DNA of 64,000 nucleotides. Origin: a bacterium (GTDB lineage: Bacteria; Desulfobacterota; Binatia; DP-6). Every line of letters starts with the position of its first letter. Within the stretch, counting starts at the first letter, position 1. The stretch spans positions 84,600 to 148,599 of the forward strand of contig JAHCID010000010.1 of NCBI GenBank assembly GCA_026129405.1, written 5' to 3'. Made by a program: the position numbers and the translations under genes. Of this stretch, positions 63,215 through 64,000 are shown one piece after another. Below the pieces are notes generated by a model that did not search any database, was not told the DNA's origin, and worked only from the letters and a program-made list of their open reading frames with translations.

Positions 63215-64000
63215 GGATCGTCCTGTGGGTCGACGCCGGGCCCGAGGCGGGCTTCGGCCACCTCGCGCGCGCCCTGGCGCTCGCCGACGCGCTCGGCGCC
63301 GCCGGCGCGCAGTGCCGCTTCGTGGTGCCGCCCGACGTGACCGCGCGCGCGTGGCTGCGGGCGGCGGGGCACCACGATCCGATCCTGCTCGGCGATCCGA
63401 GCCGTCCGTGGCCCGAGGTGCTGGTCGCGGCGGAGAACGCCGACGTGGTCGTGGTCGATCGGCGGCGGCCGCTCGGCGCCGACGAGGTGCGGGCCCTCGG
63501 CACCACCGCACGCGTGGTGCTGATCGACGACGACGGCCCCGGCGCCGCGCTCGCCGACCTCGTGGTCACGCCGTGCGGCGCGGGTGAGCCGCCGCGCCGA
63601 CTCGCCGGTCCGCAGTACGTGCCGCTGCGCGCGCCCGCGCTGCGGCCGCCGCGGGCGGCGGCGACGACGCCGGTGGTCCTCGTCAGCATGGGCGGCAGCG
63701 ATCCGGGCGGCCTCACGGCGCCGGTCGTCGAGGCGCTCGCGGCGGTGCGCCCGCGTGTCGACGTGCGCGTGGTCGCGAACCCGGCCTCCCGCGTGTGGCT
63801 GCAGCTGGGACCGCTGTGCACACGCCACGGCTTCGCGGCGCCCTGGGCGGTCGAGCCGGGCGGGCTCGGACGCCATCTCGCCGTCGCCGACCTCGCGGTG
63901 CTGGCGTTCGGCGTGACGGTATACGAGGCGCTCGCGAGCGGCGTGCCCGCGGTCGCGCTCTGCCGCAGCGCCGGCGACGTCCGGCACGCGGCGCTGCTCG
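63211..64000 (+). CDS. pseG: PseG/SpsG-like UDP-sugar hydrolase (3' end outside window)
   Basis: An open frame from GTG 63211 to the right edge (263 codons visible). EAGFGHLARALALADAL is the N-terminal 'GxGH' glycosyltransferase-B-like motif of PseG, VVLVSMGGSDPGGLTAPVV the mid-domain motif, and VADLAVLAFGVTVYEALASG, followed by VPAVAL, the C-terminal site. PseG removes UDP before PseI acts. It overlaps the preceding stop by 4 bp. The PseH acetyltransferase may lie beyond the edge or be a fused domain here, since many PseG proteins carry one at the C-terminus. Confidence 0.82.
   Translation, partial: MRIVLWVDAGPEAGFGHLARALALADALGAAGAQCRFVVPPDVTARAWLRAAGHHDPILLGDPSRPWPEVLVAAENADVVVVDRRRPLGADEVRALGTTARVVLIDDDGPGAALADLVVTPCGAGEPPRRLAGPQYVPLRAPALRPPRAAATTPVVLVSMGGSDPGGLTAPVVEALAAVRPRVDVRVVANPASRVWLQLGPLCTRHGFAAPWAVEPGGLGRHLAVADLAVLAFGVTVYEALASGVPAVALCRSAGDVRHAALL

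Overview
The window comes from a very GC-rich (well above 70% by eye), Gram-negative, flagellated bacterium. It carries lipid A synthesis (LpxC), a type II secretion system, an outer-membrane phosphate-type porin, NtrY/NtrX-like signalling, a TatA protein, and an F420-type luciferase-like oxidoreductase. This mix, plus the radical-SAM/DUF2344–RNase G gene pair, suggests a deltaproteobacterium-like lineage (for example Binatota or Myxococcota relatives). That placement is an inference; no rRNA or other decisive marker is present, and I see no tRNA, rRNA, CRISPR array or insertion sequence.

Layout. 1–3 kb: an NtrY-like kinase, cut by the left edge, is followed by one continuous gene that fuses an NtrX-type receiver domain to LpxC, the committed enzyme of lipid A synthesis. 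3–13 kb (minus strand): a type II secretion operon in the order C-D-E-F-J-L-M-N-I-K. It has no gspG or gspH, and several reading-frame breaks fall between about 5.9 and 8.5 kb, plus probably one at the start of gspE. 13–17.3 kb: a patatin-like lipase and a possible metal locus (cupredoxin-like protein, CorA transporter, and two secreted paralogues sharing 16 cysteines in nearly identical spacing, one behind a good sigma-54 promoter). 17.3–23.7 kb: an SDR dehydrogenase, a large secreted repeat protein, an N-formylglutamate-amidohydrolase-like protein and a glutamine-amidotransferase-like protein. 23.8–32.7 kb: a complete phosphate regulon, phoB-phoR facing pstSCAB-phoU, with a divergent OprO/P-type porin. 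Two three-unit, 11-bp-period Pho-box-like sites lie in its promoters.

32.7–53.4 kb is mostly housekeeping: oxidoreductases, peptide deformylase, a ThiO-like oxidase, RNase G, the radical-SAM/DUF2344 protein, TatA, a zinc-ribbon membrane protein, a nadA–nrtR operon that also carries a secreted HExxH peptidase and a flippase-like membrane protein, bioB, a 63-residue protein that is about 73% Asp/Glu, tldE/tldD, a DHH phosphoesterase and queG.

53.4–64 kb: flagellin (behind a sigma-28-like promoter), FliD, FliS and a FliT/FlgN-like chaperone lead into a nonulosonic-acid gene set (pseB, pseC, pseI, a SpsF/PseF-type cytidylyltransferase, a class III aminotransferase, a Gfo/Idh/MocA oxidoreductase, and pseG cut by the right edge). 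The set very probably supplies the sugar that glycosylates the short flagellin.

The most striking item is the receiver–LpxC fusion directly behind its probable partner kinase. It suggests phosphorylation-dependent control of lipid A synthesis with no transcription factor in between.
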